Part shown: positions 8,668 to 17,892 of the stretch, piece after piece
Position numbering within the stretch: position 1 is the first letter of the stretch
How the letters are laid out: the number at the start of each line of letters is the position of its first letter
Assembly (NCBI GenBank): GCA_018828585.1
Contig: JAHJVW010000119.1
Span: 1 to 54,344, forward strand
Reading direction: 5' to 3'
DNA: 54,344 bases
DNA from: Bacteroidota bacterium
Lineage (GTDB): Bacteria > Bacteroidota > Bacteroidia > Sphingobacteriales > Sphingobacteriaceae
The notes under the pieces: generated by a model
The model's database searches: none
Told to the model about the DNA's origin: nothing
Seen by the model: only the letters and a program-made list of their open reading frames with translations
Translations under genes and position numbers: made by a program

Positions 8668-9600
8668 ATGCATAGAATCACAGATTATAAGTTTTACACT
8701 AAAATTTTAAAGGAAGCTTTTAATGCTTTTATCGATGATAAAGGTCTAAAATTAAGTGCTTCTTTAGCCTATTATACTATTTTTTCATTAGCACCCATGT
8801 TAATTGTGCTGCTATCTGTTGGCGGAATTTTTTATGGTCACGATGCCTTGCAAGGTAAAATATTTAGAGAGTTAAATGATTTCATTGGTAATGATGCTGC
8901 CATGCAAATTGAAACTACGATTAAAAAATTAGCGCTTTCAGGTAAAAGTAATGTTGCTATTATCACAGGAATAGTTACTTTATTAATTGGCGCATCTGGC
9001 GTATTTGTCGAGATTCAAGACTCTATCAATGAGATATGGAGGGTAAAAGCAGTTCCTAAAAAAGGTTGGTTAAAATTGATAGTCAATAGAATGATATCTC
9101 TTTCTATGGTAGCATCTTTAGGGTTTTTACTCATTGTATCTTTAATGATAAACAGTATAGTTTTAGCTTTTAGTACTGAATTGGCTAGAATTTTACCTGA
9201 GTTTATTATGGTGTTTTTTGATGCCATTAATTTTATAATTACATTTTTAGTGTTGATGAGCTTGTTTGCGATTATTTATAAGGTTTTACCCGATGTAGAA
9301 ATTGAGTGGAAGAATGTAAAAGCTGGCTCCTTTTTCACCGCGGTATTATTTATGCTTGGTAAATACTTAATTGGTTTTTATATTGCTCTTGCTGGAATTG
9401 GAAGTATTTACGGAGCCGCTGGAACCATCATTATTATTGCTGTTTGGGTTTATTATTCAGCAGCAATTCTGTTTTTCGGAGCGGAGTTTACTTGGTCTTA
9501 TGCTAAGGTTAAAGGATTGCATATCAGACCCTCAAAATATGCGGTTTCAGTAAAAAAAATTGAAGTTGAACAAGGCAAAAAGCCAGTTGATTTAAGTTAA
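8668..9600 (+). CDS. YihY/virulence factor BrkB family inner membrane protein
   Basis: A 310-residue integral membrane protein with about six predicted transmembrane segments (near residues 35-60, 95-115, 145-170, 185-210, 220-245, 250-275). The N-terminal segment LKLSASLAYYTIFSLAPMLIVL and the C-terminal GSIYGAAGTIIIIAVWVYYSA are hallmarks of the YihY/BrkB (UPF0761) family. Molecular function is not established; the family has been called RNase BN in error. Its stop codon directly abuts the ATG of the next gene. Confidence 0.9.
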   Translation: MHRITDYKFYTKILKEAFNAFIDDKGLKLSASLAYYTIFSLAPMLIVLLSVGGIFYGHDALQGKIFRELNDFIGNDAAMQIETTIKKLALSGKSNVAIITGIVTLLIGASGVFVEIQDSINEIWRVKAVPKKGWLKLIVNRMISLSMVASLGFLLIVSLMINSIVLAFSTELARILPEFIMVFFDAINFIITFLVLMSLFAIIYKVLPDVEIEWKNVKAGSFFTAVLFMLGKYLIGFYIALAGIGSIYGAAGTIIIIAVWVYYSAAILFFGAEFTWSYAKVKGLHIRPSKYAVSVKKIEVEQGKKPVDLS

Positions 9601-10278
9601 ATGAAAATAAAAGGCATCATATTTATCATACTTATCGGTTTTAGATGCGTTGCAATTGCACAAGAAAAGCTAGAAGTATTCTCTAATATAAATGATTATC
9701 GTAACGATATTATTTCAAATCCTGCATATCAATTGGTAGAAATTAGTAAAGCAATCCCAACTATAAAACTGGATATAAAATATGCTACAACCCATAACTT
9801 TTCTGGGGTAGCAGTTTACAAACAAGCTAGAGCTTTCGCTCGTAAACCAGTGGTTGATGCTTTAAAGGAAATCCAACTGGAATTAAAAAATGAAGGCTTA
9901 GGCTTGAAGATTTTTGATGCTTATCGACCGTATTCGGTCACGGTGAAGTTTTGGAAAGTTACCCCTTTAGAAAAAAAGGAATTTGTTGCCAATCCTAAAA
10001 CAGGTTCTCGTCACAACCGCGGTTGTGCGGTAGATTTAACGTTGATTAACTTAAAAACCGGCAATGAATTAGAAATGCCCACTGCTTACGACAGTTTTGC
10101 AGCTGAAGCTTCCCCAACGTATGAAGATGTTTCTGCTTTACAAAAACAAAACCGCGACCTTCTGATAAAAATCATGGAAAGTAACGGTTTCAAAGTTATT
10201 AAAAATGAATGGTGGCATTATGATTTTAAGGGCTGGGACAAATTTCCTTTAATGGATATTCCTTTTGAGAAGTTATAA
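9601..10278 (+). CDS. Exported D-alanyl-D-alanine dipeptidase (M15D, VanX/DdpX-like)
   Basis: A 225-residue zinc dipeptidase with an N-terminal signal peptide (about 1-20, ending in IAIAQ). Zinc-site motifs are SRHNRGCAVD at about residues 135-144 (His and Asp ligands) and the catalytic Glu and third His in EWWHYDF near 203. VanX-like enzymes split D-Ala-D-Ala. Outside vancomycin clusters they are thought to act in cell-wall peptide turnover, which is the more likely role here because no vanH/vanA or VanRS genes are nearby. It is last in the run ald-brkB-dipeptidase and begins at the base after the preceding stop, so it is coupled. Confidence 0.93.
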   Translation: MKIKGIIFIILIGFRCVAIAQEKLEVFSNINDYRNDIISNPAYQLVEISKAIPTIKLDIKYATTHNFSGVAVYKQARAFARKPVVDALKEIQLELKNEGLGLKIFDAYRPYSVTVKFWKVTPLEKKEFVANPKTGSRHNRGCAVDLTLINLKTGNELEMPTAYDSFAAEASPTYEDVSALQKQNRDLLIKIMESNGFKVIKNEWWHYDFKGWDKFPLMDIPFEKL

Positions 10279-10306
10279 AGCTACCGCTTTTGATTTTTAT
10301 TGACAC

Positions 10307-11326
10307 TTAACCTTCAATAATCTCAAGCAGTTTTTCAAGATGTTTTGGTTGGTGAGCGGCTGAAATAACAAGGCGATTTAAAATTTTGCTATCAGGATTT
10401 GGATAGGGAAAAGACGTAAAAAGAAAATGATTGGTTTTAAATTTGTCTACAATGCTTGGATTTTGGACGAGTATTACTGGGAAATTTTCAATCCAAAAGA
10501 AATCCTCTCTACTCAATTGCGAGGTTAAAAAGTGAAGATTTTCAAACAATCTTAATTTAGCAGTTAGCCTGATGGATTCACTTTTCAGGTAAGTATGTAA
10601 AACCGAGGGACTACATGGAGACGATCCATTAAAAGTCATGGTTTTTTTAATTTCGTTGATTTGATAATTTGAACCTATTATTATTCCAGCATCTAAACTT
10701 AAACCTTTTGCCAAAGAGCCACACAAAAGCCAATCTATATGTATTGGAAGTTTTTTAAGATGTGTAAAATAATCGGCCTCTAAAAAGCCGAAACCATGAG
10801 AATGATCTAATAAAAGAGTAATGTTTTTTGAAGGTAAAATCTGGCTTAAAGCCGAAAGATAAAAAATTTTTGGAATGATGTTATTAACAGAATTGCTAAT
10901 TAATAAAAAATTTGTTTGATGTGATAAATTGATATAATCAACTGCTTTGTCAATATTTAGAATACCAGGATTTTCTTTGTAAAGAGCAGGATGAGCATCG
11001 TTTATATAAATTAATTCTCGTCTTTTTCCTAAAACCTCTACTGCTAATTGGGCTGCTAACCAACCGCTTGATAAGGTAACAGCTGCTTCACAGCCATAAT
11101 CTTTTGCCAGTAATTCTTCAGCTTCTTGATAAATGGATAATCGGATGTTATTATTTCTAGAAGCACCATTATTTAAACCCCAGATATTTAATCCGTCTTT
11201 AAAAAGAGAAAGATATTCTGGATGATAATTTAGACCTAAATAAGATGTTCCACCAAAGAAAAGATGTTCAGTTCCATCTTTATAAACCTCAGGTTTGTAG
11301 CCAGAATCGAGTGAAATAAAATCCAT
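10307..11326 (-). CDS. AONS-fold PLP-dependent aminotransferase/acyltransferase
   Basis: A 339-residue fold-type I PLP enzyme related to 8-amino-7-oxononanoate synthase (BioF). The PLP-stacking His is in LLLDHSHGFGF (H177), preceded by D174, and the Schiff-base Lys is K207 in CGSLAKGLSLDAG. It is shorter than BioF (about 385 residues), chiefly at the N terminus. No other biotin genes are adjacent, so I do not call it bioF. It converges on the VanX-like gene (28 bp between stops). Its start overlaps by one base the end of the upstream histidine phosphatase gene. Substrate unknown. Confidence 0.85.
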   Translation of the reverse strand: MDFISLDSGYKPEVYKDGTEHLFFGGTSYLGLNYHPEYLSLFKDGLNIWGLNNGASRNNNIRLSIYQEAEELLAKDYGCEAAVTLSSGWLAAQLAVEVLGKRRELIYINDAHPALYKENPGILNIDKAVDYINLSHQTNFLLISNSVNNIIPKIFYLSALSQILPSKNITLLLDHSHGFGFLEADYFTHLKKLPIHIDWLLCGSLAKGLSLDAGIIIGSNYQINEIKKTMTFNGSSPCSPSVLHTYLKSESIRLTAKLRLFENLHFLTSQLSREDFFWIENFPVILVQNPSIVDKFKTNHFLFTSFPYPNPDSKILNRLVISAAHQPKHLEKLLEIIEG

Positions 11327-11853
11327 TATAATTCAGTAGAATGATGTTTATCTCCAAAATGTTTCACCTTTAGTTTGGCCTTTTCGTTTTTAAGAGAGAG
11401 TTCAAATATAAAATCATAATCGTCATCATTTAAATCTTTTGGTTTAATATCTACACCAAAATCTCTGACAATTTGTAAAACTGTGTTGGAGTGGCCAACT
11501 ATTAAAATACCATGATTACCCTTTAATGCTTTTATTTTCGAAATTAAATCTTGCTGTTTGCTAGGGTTATAATTTTCTATTTTAATCTCTTTCTGTTTAG
11601 CTAAAGGAGCTGCAGTTTGTTCAGTTCTTTTATATGGAGTCGAATAGATCAGATCAATCTTTTTATTTGAAAGATAATTCTTCAAATCCTCTGCTCTATT
11701 AAATCCCATTTTCGATAAATTAGGATTGGAGTTTTTTGGATCATCCGTTATTTTCTCGGCATGTCTAACTATCCAGACTTTCGTGATACCCTGCGCTTTT
11801 GAATGAAAGTAAAACAATAGTAATACAGCAATAACAACTAATATTCTTTTCAT
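11326..11853 (-). CDS. Exported SixA-like histidine phosphatase family protein
   Basis: A 175-residue histidine phosphatase with an N-terminal signal peptide (about 1-20, ending FHSKAQG), so it probably acts in the periplasm. The catalytic RHG-type motif is VRHAEK (R30-H31), and the second His is in LIVGHSNT near 120. The small single-domain form resembles SixA and phosphoglycerate-mutase-fold phosphatases. Substrate is unknown. It is translationally linked to the following PLP enzyme by a 1-base overlap. Confidence 0.88.
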   Translation of the reverse strand: MKRILVVIAVLLLFYFHSKAQGITKVWIVRHAEKITDDPKNSNPNLSKMGFNRAEDLKNYLSNKKIDLIYSTPYKRTEQTAAPLAKQKEIKIENYNPSKQQDLISKIKALKGNHGILIVGHSNTVLQIVRDFGVDIKPKDLNDDDYDFIFELSLKNEKAKLKVKHFGDKHHSTEL

Positions 11854-11973
11854 AAATTATTTAGAAATATCATTTTTAAAGGTATCAATGATTTTTTCTA
11901 TTTTAAATAAAAATTTTTGGTTCATGCAACGTTTGCAAAATACCATTGTCTATTTATATAGAAGCTTAATAAT

Positions 11974-12534
11974 TTGGAGTCTATTTACATTGATAAACAC
12001 TACGACCTAGTTGTCGAGTGCAAAAAAGGAGAGCGAAAAGCACATCATGAATTGTACAGGTTATACTCAAAAGCCATGTACAACGTCGCTATGCGCATCC
12101 TTAATCATACGGATGAAGCCGAAGATGCATTACAAGAAGCTTTTATGGATGCTTTTATAAGGATCAAAGATTTTAGACAAGAAACCACTTTTGGTTTATG
12201 GCTTAAACAAATTGTAATTCATCGCTCCATTAACATCCTGCGTAAGCGGAAAATGATCTTTGAAGAAATTGAAGAAGTGGAGATGGAAAGTGTGGTTGAT
12301 TATGATTGGGAGGCTGAAGAAGAGAATAACTGGAAAGTTGAAGAGGTACGAAAGGCCATCCAGCTTTTACCAGAAGGTTATAGGTTAGTCTTGAGTTTAT
12401 ACTTATTAGAAGGATATGATCATGAAGAAATTGGTCAGATTTTAAAGATAAACGAAGGAACTTCAAGAACACAATTTTTAAGAGCAAAGAAAAAATTAGT
12501 AGAGATATTAAAACATAAAGGAATAGCAAGATGA
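11974..12534 (+). CDS. ECF-type RNA polymerase sigma factor
   Basis: A 186-residue sigma-70 family extracytoplasmic-function factor. Region 2 spans about residues 20-90 (LYRLYSKAMYNVAMRIL, then DEAEDALQEAFMDAF). Region 4 spans about 125-180 (LPEGYRLVLSLYLLEGYDHEEIGQ, then a helix-turn-helix ending SRTQFLRAKKKL). The start is TTG: an in-frame stop lies at 11959 and the next ATG (the Met of SKAMYN) would cut into region 2. The stop overlaps the next ATG by 4 bp. With the anti-sigma-like and exported proteins that follow, it probably forms a self-contained envelope-signal regulon. Confidence 0.93.
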   Translation: MESIYIDKHYDLVVECKKGERKAHHELYRLYSKAMYNVAMRILNHTDEAEDALQEAFMDAFIRIKDFRQETTFGLWLKQIVIHRSINILRKRKMIFEEIEEVEMESVVDYDWEAEEENNWKVEEVRKAIQLLPEGYRLVLSLYLLEGYDHEEIGQILKINEGTSRTQFLRAKKKLVEILKHKGIAR

Positions 12535-13082
12535 GTGAGAAATTAGAAAACTTTATCAGAAATAATAAGAAAGATTTCGATGCTTTGGAACCTGCTGAAA
12601 GTATATGGACCAAGCTTGATGAACGTTTAGAAGAGCAGTGTGTTAAACAAAAGCAACGTAATAAAATACGTTTGATGTACACTGTGGGAAAAGTAGCCGC
12701 TGTTTTTATAATGGTATTGAGTATAGGTTTTATTTGGGGACACTATAAAACTCAAGAAGCTAATAGCCTAGCTAATATTAATCCAGAGTATGCTGCAAAA
12801 GAAGTTAGATTTTCTTCTTTGATAGAAAATAAAAGAACCGAATTAAAGACGCTAAAGAAAATTGATCCTGCACTTTATAAAATATTTATGAATGAGCAGG
12901 AAAAGTTAGACAAGGAATATACCGAGTTAAAAAAGGAATTATCAACTACACCAAATCAAGATAGAATTGTAAAGGCAATGATTCGGAACTTGCAAGCGCA
13001 AATCTCTCTGCTCAATCAACAACTAAACATTACTAACGAGGTAAAGGAAATTAAATCAAATCAAGATGAAAAAAGTATATAA
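12531..13082 (+). CDS. Probable membrane anti-sigma factor
   Basis: A 183-residue protein with an acidic cytoplasmic N terminus (FDALEPAESIWTKLDERL at about 15-32), one transmembrane segment (about 50-68, VAAVFIMVLSIGFIWGHY) and a long charged, probably coiled-coil, C-terminal region outside (about 85-165). The position right after an ECF sigma gene with an ATGA overlap, and the topology, argue for an anti-sigma factor. No zinc-binding HxxxCxxC is visible. Its last 17 bases overlap the start of the next gene. Confidence 0.8.
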   Translation: MSEKLENFIRNNKKDFDALEPAESIWTKLDERLEEQCVKQKQRNKIRLMYTVGKVAAVFIMVLSIGFIWGHYKTQEANSLANINPEYAAKEVRFSSLIENKRTELKTLKKIDPALYKIFMNEQEKLDKEYTELKKELSTTPNQDRIVKAMIRNLQAQISLLNQQLNITNEVKEIKSNQDEKSI

Positions 13083-14439
13083 AGCCATTATTTTATCACT
13101 TGTACTCTGTTTGGGTATAAGCTTATTAAAGGCACAGGAAGTACCTGTTCCGCCAAAAGCACCTGAAAAGGCTGAGGTTCCAGCTCCACCAGCTCCACCA
13201 AAATTTGATGAACAAGCTTGGAAGGATTGGGGAGAAAATTTCAAAAAATCTTTCGACGAAAAGAAGTGGCATGAATGGGGCGAAAAAGTGGAGAAATCCT
13301 TTAAAGGATTTGATAAGCAATTTGAAGGAATGAATTTGGCTTCCGCCGATTTCGATAAAAAATTAGAGAAGCTAAATATAAAGTTAAAGGACTTAAAAAT
13401 TCCAGCTATGCCGAAAATTCCTGCGCTTCCACCTATGCCACCAATGCCCGAAATAAATATTCCTTCTGAAGTTTTTATAAACAATGGTTGGACTTTAGGA
13501 GCGCCAAAAGATGCAGTTGAAAAGATAAAAAAGCTCACTAAAACTTACCCTGTAGATGCTAATGATCAATTATTGATTACGACTAGTTATGGAAAAATAA
13601 CGGTAAATACTTGGGATAAAAACAAGATCAAAGTTGATGTAGAAATTAAAGCTTATGCTGATGATGAAGAAGACGCACAAAAACTATTAGATGGCGTAAG
13701 CATTAGTAATTCAAAAGGTGGAAATCAAATCTCCTTTAAAACGAATATCAACTCAAATAACAATAATAATAACTGGTTAAGCTCAAATTTTTGGGGTGGT
13801 AATACAAAAAAGCAAAAAGTAGATGTGTACTACACGGTTTACATGCCTGTTAAAAATGCTTTAAATTTAAAAACCAATTACACCACAAATATAATTCCGG
13901 ACATGCAGGGCGATGTGACTATAAATATGAATTATGGAGATTTAACAGCGGGTAAACTTAGTGCTAAAACCAATATCAGATCTAATTATGGTAAATTGAC
14001 CATTGATGGAGTTGAAGATGCCATTTTCTCAGCAAATTACGGAACGATAAAAGTTGCAGAATCAAACAACATCGACGCAAATTTAAATTATTGTGGTGCC
14101 GATCTCGGGAAATTAAGTGGTAATGCAACTTTAAAGATGAATTACTCTGGAGGTTTAAAAATAACTTCCTTTGATAAAGATTTTAAGTCATTGAATATCA
14201 ACTCGAACTATTCTAGTATTAATTTAGATTTTAATGGTAACCAGGCATTTAATTTTAACGTGACCACAAATTACGCAAGCTTTAAATATGATGATAACAA
14301 AGTTACCATCACCAGCAAAAGTCCAAGTGATGACGAAAAAGGATGGTCATCAACCAAAAATTACAAAGGTTATTATGGTAAATCCCCATCAGGAAATATC
14401 ACTATCAAATCTAATTATGGGGGTGTAAAGTTTAATTAA
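13066..14439 (+). CDS. Exported DUF4097-like repeat protein (probable sigma-regulated target)
   Basis: A 457-residue protein with a signal peptide (about 1-23). Two Pro-rich stretches follow (about residues 25-45 and 108-128) separated by a Trp/Lys/Asp-rich helical segment. The C-terminal half (about 265-455) carries an NY-centred repeat, with ten Asn-Tyr pairs spaced mostly 17-22 residues apart (for example MNYGDL, SNYGKL, ANYGTI, SNYSSI), expected to form a beta-solenoid like DUF4097/DUF2807 proteins. It overlaps the anti-sigma gene by 17 bp, so it is probably produced with it. Possible roles are a surface adhesin or an envelope-stress effector; neither is shown. Confidence 0.8.
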   Translation: MKKVYKAIILSLVLCLGISLLKAQEVPVPPKAPEKAEVPAPPAPPKFDEQAWKDWGENFKKSFDEKKWHEWGEKVEKSFKGFDKQFEGMNLASADFDKKLEKLNIKLKDLKIPAMPKIPALPPMPPMPEINIPSEVFINNGWTLGAPKDAVEKIKKLTKTYPVDANDQLLITTSYGKITVNTWDKNKIKVDVEIKAYADDEEDAQKLLDGVSISNSKGGNQISFKTNINSNNNNNNWLSSNFWGGNTKKQKVDVYYTVYMPVKNALNLKTNYTTNIIPDMQGDVTINMNYGDLTAGKLSAKTNIRSNYGKLTIDGVEDAIFSANYGTIKVAESNNIDANLNYCGADLGKLSGNATLKMNYSGGLKITSFDKDFKSLNINSNYSSINLDFNGNQAFNFNVTTNYASFKYDDNKVTITSKSPSDDEKGWSSTKNYKGYYGKSPSGNITIKSNYGGVKFN

Positions 14440-14461
14440 ATTAACCTAAACATAAATATAG

Positions 14462-14490
14462 AAAGGCGGACAATTTGTTCGCCTTTTTAT
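14462..14490 (+). terminator. Rho-independent terminator after the sigma/anti-sigma operon
   Basis: Arms AAAGGCG (14462-14468) and CGCCTTT (14480-14486) pair perfectly. Inner ACAA/TTGT bases can extend the stem, and a T-rich tail follows. It lies 22 bases after the stop of the DUF4097-like gene. Confidence 0.8.
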
Positions 14491-14535
14491 TTTCTATTCC
14501 TTTCCTTTTTCTATTTTTATAGAAATTATATACTT

Positions 14536-15327
14536 ATGGATTGGATTACAAGTCCCGAGATTTGGATTTCTTTATTAACCTTAACTGTTTTAGAGATTGT
14601 TCTAGGGATAGATAATATCGTTTTTATTTCTATCCTGTCAGGAAAATTACCTGAAGATCAACAAAGTAAAGGACGCACAGTTGGTTTAGGCTTGGCCATG
14701 ATTACAAGAGTCTTATTGCTTTTATCATTAAACTGGATTATGACTTTAACTGCTCCATTATTTAATATGGGAGATTGGATCAGTATTAGCGATCAGGAAT
14801 TATTAGAGAAATTAGCCATCAGTGGTCGCGATTTAATCTTAATCATAGGTGGATTATTCTTGATTTATAAGAGCACTCATGAGATTCATGAGAAATTAGA
14901 AGGAGAAGAAGAGGAAACATCCGTTAAAAAAGTACATTCTTTTTCGGGAGTAATTTTTCAAATTTTATTGTTAGATATTGTTTTCTCTTTAGATTCAGTA
15001 ATCACCGCAGTCGGAATGGCGAATGAAATTTGGGTAATGATAGCCGCCGTAATTATTGCCGTAATTGTGATGATGTTTTCCTCTGCCGCTATATCGTCTT
15101 TTGTAAATGATCATCCTACCGTTAAAATGCTTGCTTTATCTTTTTTATTACTGATAGGGGTTTCGCTATTAGCCGAAGGTTTCGAACAGCATATTCCTAA
15201 AGGATATATTTATTTTGCCATGGCTTTCTCTGTTTTAGTTGAGGTTTTAAATCTTAAAATGAAAGGAAAAAGTAAGCCAATTCATTTAAGGCAAACACCA
15301 CATGGAGATAAAGAATCCAAATCATAA
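14536..15327 (+). CDS. TerC family integral membrane protein
   Basis: A 263-residue membrane protein with about seven to eight predicted transmembrane segments. TerC signatures are visible: an acidic intramembrane motif LEIVLGIDNIVFISILSG at about 20-37 and its internal echo LLDIVFSLDSVITAVGMANE near 148-167, both with conserved Asp residues. TerC proteins are linked to tellurite resistance and to metal (manganese) handling of exported enzymes. No other ter genes are nearby, so a metal-ion role is more likely than tellurite resistance. It is flanked by a terminator upstream. Confidence 0.93.
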   Translation: MDWITSPEIWISLLTLTVLEIVLGIDNIVFISILSGKLPEDQQSKGRTVGLGLAMITRVLLLLSLNWIMTLTAPLFNMGDWISISDQELLEKLAISGRDLILIIGGLFLIYKSTHEIHEKLEGEEEETSVKKVHSFSGVIFQILLLDIVFSLDSVITAVGMANEIWVMIAAVIIAVIVMMFSSAAISSFVNDHPTVKMLALSFLLLIGVSLLAEGFEQHIPKGYIYFAMAFSVLVEVLNLKMKGKSKPIHLRQTPHGDKESKS

Positions 15328-15380
15328 TTTTAACAATTCCGATTTTAAACGATAAGGTTTCTTTTGAAACCATATATTTA

Positions 15381-15388
15381 TATTTTTG
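15381..15388 (+). promoter_or_regulatory. Possible -7 element for the YfhO-like gene
   Basis: TATTTTTG fits TAnnTTTG and ends 22 bases before the ATG. A TTTG at 15363-15366 is only 14 bases upstream, shorter than the usual spacing, so this is a weak candidate. Confidence 0.3.
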
Positions 15389-15410
15389 ACATTCCTAATT
15401 TTAAAATAAA

Positions 15411-17873
15411 ATGAACAATTGGTTTAAGAAGAATGGTATCCATTTAGCCATGATAGGTTTTTTTGTGGTATTGTGTTTTGTGTATTTCACTCCGGCTTTT
15501 CAAGGTAAAGTGTTAATGCAAGGAGATGTGCAAAGAGCTCAAGCGACACAAAGTGAGATCATGAAATTTAAGGCTGAGGATGGCAAAGCACCATTATGGA
15601 CAAACAGCATGTTTGGTGGGATGCCAGCTTATCAGATTTGGGTTCAATATCCAGATAACGTGACTACACATTTAATCACCGCTTTAAAAACCGCTTTCCC
15701 TAATCCAATTGATATTGTATTGATCTATTTATTAGGAACCTATTTCTTAATGATTGTTTTGGGGATGAGTCCATGGCTGGCCGCTGTGGGAGCCATAGCA
15801 TTTTCATTTTCTTCCTATAATTTCATATTTATTGAAGCGGGGCATAGTAACCAAGCCATGGCTATTGCCTTTTTCCCGGCAATTTTAGGGGCAGTTTTGA
15901 TGACCTTAAAAGGGAAGCATTGGCTAGGGGGAGCTTTAACAGCTTTATTTGTTGCGATGGAAATCAGATCTAACCACGTACAAATGACATATTATTTATT
16001 TATTGCCTTGATTATTTTAATGGGCTTTGAATTATACAATGCTTTTAAGGCCAAAAGATTACCTGCTTTTTGGAAATCGGCAGCATTTTTAATTGTGGGC
16101 GCTTTATTGGGTATAATGGTAAACGCAAGTAATCTTTGGACAACTTACGAATACGGAAAACTATCTACACGTGGTAAATCAAACATCAGCACAGATAGTG
16201 CGCAACCAAATAACGGTTTAGATAAAGATTATGCTTACCAATGGAGTCAAGGCGTAGGCGAATCGATCACTTTACTAATTCCAAATGCTTATGGTGGCGC
16301 ATCTGCTCCTATTTTAAATGGTGAATCAAATGTAGCTAAAGCTATTCAAGCAAAAGGTGCTGATGTAAATCAAGCCATAGGGTTTGCACAACAAATGCCT
16401 GTTTATTGGGGACCAAAACCCTTTACATCTGGCCCATGGTATTTTGGGGCATTTGTCATATTTCTTTTCATTTTTGGATTATTCATTGTAAAGAGCAAAT
16501 TGAAATGGTGGTTATTGAGTGCGACTATTTTGGGTTTACTATTATCATTTGGTAAAAACTTTAGTTTAGTTTCTGATTTATTCTTTAACTATTTTCCGTT
16601 ATATAATAAATTCCGATCAGTAGAATTCAACTTGGTGATTCCTAGTTTATGCGTCCCAATTTTAGCTTGTTTAGCAATTTTTGAAACATCAAAAGATGGT
16701 ATTGATCAAAAGGAAATCATCAAAAAATTAAAACTCAGCGCCTATATTGTTTTGGGTATTTTGGTTGTATTAATTGCAGTACCAAGTATTTTATTTTCAT
16801 TCAAAGCAGATAACCATCAAGATTTTTTGACTCAATTAAATCAAGTTGCAGGTGGAGATACTAGTTTTGGACCAAGCATTGGGCAGGCATTAATAGAAGA
16901 TAGGATTTCGCTTTTCAGGGCAGATGCTATTCGTTCTTTAATATTTATAGTTCTGGGTATTGCGGTTTTGTGGGCTTTAATTAATAAAAAAGTAAGTAAG
17001 CAAATTGGGTTTGTAATTATCGGAGTAATTATATTGACTGACCTTTGGTCTGTTGATAAAAGATATTTGAACGATGAAAAATTTGTTCCCAAGGCGGTAA
17101 TGAATCAACAAGCTAAACCACGTCAGGTTGATGAATTTATCATGAGGGATACTGACCCAGATTATAGGGTATTAGATTTAACAATTGGGACTTTCTCTGA
17201 TGCATCAGCCACGGCTTTTCATAAAACTATCGGGGGTTACCACGCCGCTAAATTAAAGCGTTTCCAAGAAGTTATTGACAAGCAGTTTACAGGCAGTTTA
17301 AATCAAGATGTTTTAGATATGCTGAACACCAAATATTTTATCACACAGGGTAAAGACGGGCAAAGTTCGTCAATGCAAGCTAATGCTACAGCTTGCGGTC
17401 ATGCCTGGTTTGTTCAAAGTATACAATTTGTAAAAAACAATGATCAAGAGATGCAAGCGATTAGCTCTTTTGATCCTAAAAAAGAAGCTATTGTAAATGA
17501 AGAATTTAAAAGTATGATTGATGATAAAAATGTTGGAATTGCCGTAAACGGACAGATTAAACTAACTGATTATCATCCCGATGACTTAAAATATGAATAT
17601 TCCTCCGATAAAAATGTAGTAGCTGTATTTTCAGAAATTTGGTATCCTAAAGGATGGAAAATGTATGTTGATGGCGAAGAAAAGCCATATTTTAGAGCAA
17701 ACTACTTGTTAAGAGCCGCAGTTTTACCAGGTGGAAATCATAAAGTTGAGTGGAAATTTGAACCTCAATCGTATTTTTTAGGAGAAAAAATTTCGTTAAT
17801 TGGTTCTATATTATTAGTTTTAGGTCTAGCATTTGGAATTTATCGCCAAAGAGCTAATAAGCAACCCGCTTAA
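15411..17873 (+). CDS. YfhO family multi-pass membrane protein
   Basis: An 820-residue protein with an N-terminal Lys-rich start, a dozen or so hydrophobic segments spread over about residues 10-560, and a C-terminal extracytoplasmic region (about 560-785) before a last transmembrane helix near 790-812. The segment YTPAFQGKVLMQGD-like N terminus and MFGGMPAYQIW match the YfhO (DUF6541-type) family. Bacillus YfhO is a GT-C-like protein needed for glycosylation of lipoteichoic acid; whether this homologue is a glycosyltransferase is an inference. It immediately precedes, on the opposite strand, a polysaccharide gene cluster. Confidence 0.85.
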   Translation: MNNWFKKNGIHLAMIGFFVVLCFVYFTPAFQGKVLMQGDVQRAQATQSEIMKFKAEDGKAPLWTNSMFGGMPAYQIWVQYPDNVTTHLITALKTAFPNPIDIVLIYLLGTYFLMIVLGMSPWLAAVGAIAFSFSSYNFIFIEAGHSNQAMAIAFFPAILGAVLMTLKGKHWLGGALTALFVAMEIRSNHVQMTYYLFIALIILMGFELYNAFKAKRLPAFWKSAAFLIVGALLGIMVNASNLWTTYEYGKLSTRGKSNISTDSAQPNNGLDKDYAYQWSQGVGESITLLIPNAYGGASAPILNGESNVAKAIQAKGADVNQAIGFAQQMPVYWGPKPFTSGPWYFGAFVIFLFIFGLFIVKSKLKWWLLSATILGLLLSFGKNFSLVSDLFFNYFPLYNKFRSVEFNLVIPSLCVPILACLAIFETSKDGIDQKEIIKKLKLSAYIVLGILVVLIAVPSILFSFKADNHQDFLTQLNQVAGGDTSFGPSIGQALIEDRISLFRADAIRSLIFIVLGIAVLWALINKKVSKQIGFVIIGVIILTDLWSVDKRYLNDEKFVPKAVMNQQAKPRQVDEFIMRDTDPDYRVLDLTIGTFSDASATAFHKTIGGYHAAKLKRFQEVIDKQFTGSLNQDVLDMLNTKYFITQGKDGQSSSMQANATACGHAWFVQSIQFVKNNDQEMQAISSFDPKKEAIVNEEFKSMIDDKNVGIAVNGQIKLTDYHPDDLKYEYSSDKNVVAVFSEIWYPKGWKMYVDGEEKPYFRANYLLRAAVLPGGNHKVEWKFEPQSYFLGEKISLIGSILLVLGLAFGIYRQRANKQPA

Positions 17874-17892
17874 ACTAACCAGTTTAATAACT

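Noticed and set aside
9601-10278. Vancomycin resistance gene vanX
   Set aside because: No vanH, vanA or VanRS genes are adjacent; stand-alone M15D dipeptidases are common in Bacteroidetes.
10307-11326. bioF (biotin synthesis)
   Set aside because: The protein is shorter than BioF and no other biotin genes are nearby.
13066-14439. Type IX secretion cargo
   Set aside because: The C terminus lacks a recognisable T9SS C-terminal sorting domain; it ends in the NY repeat.
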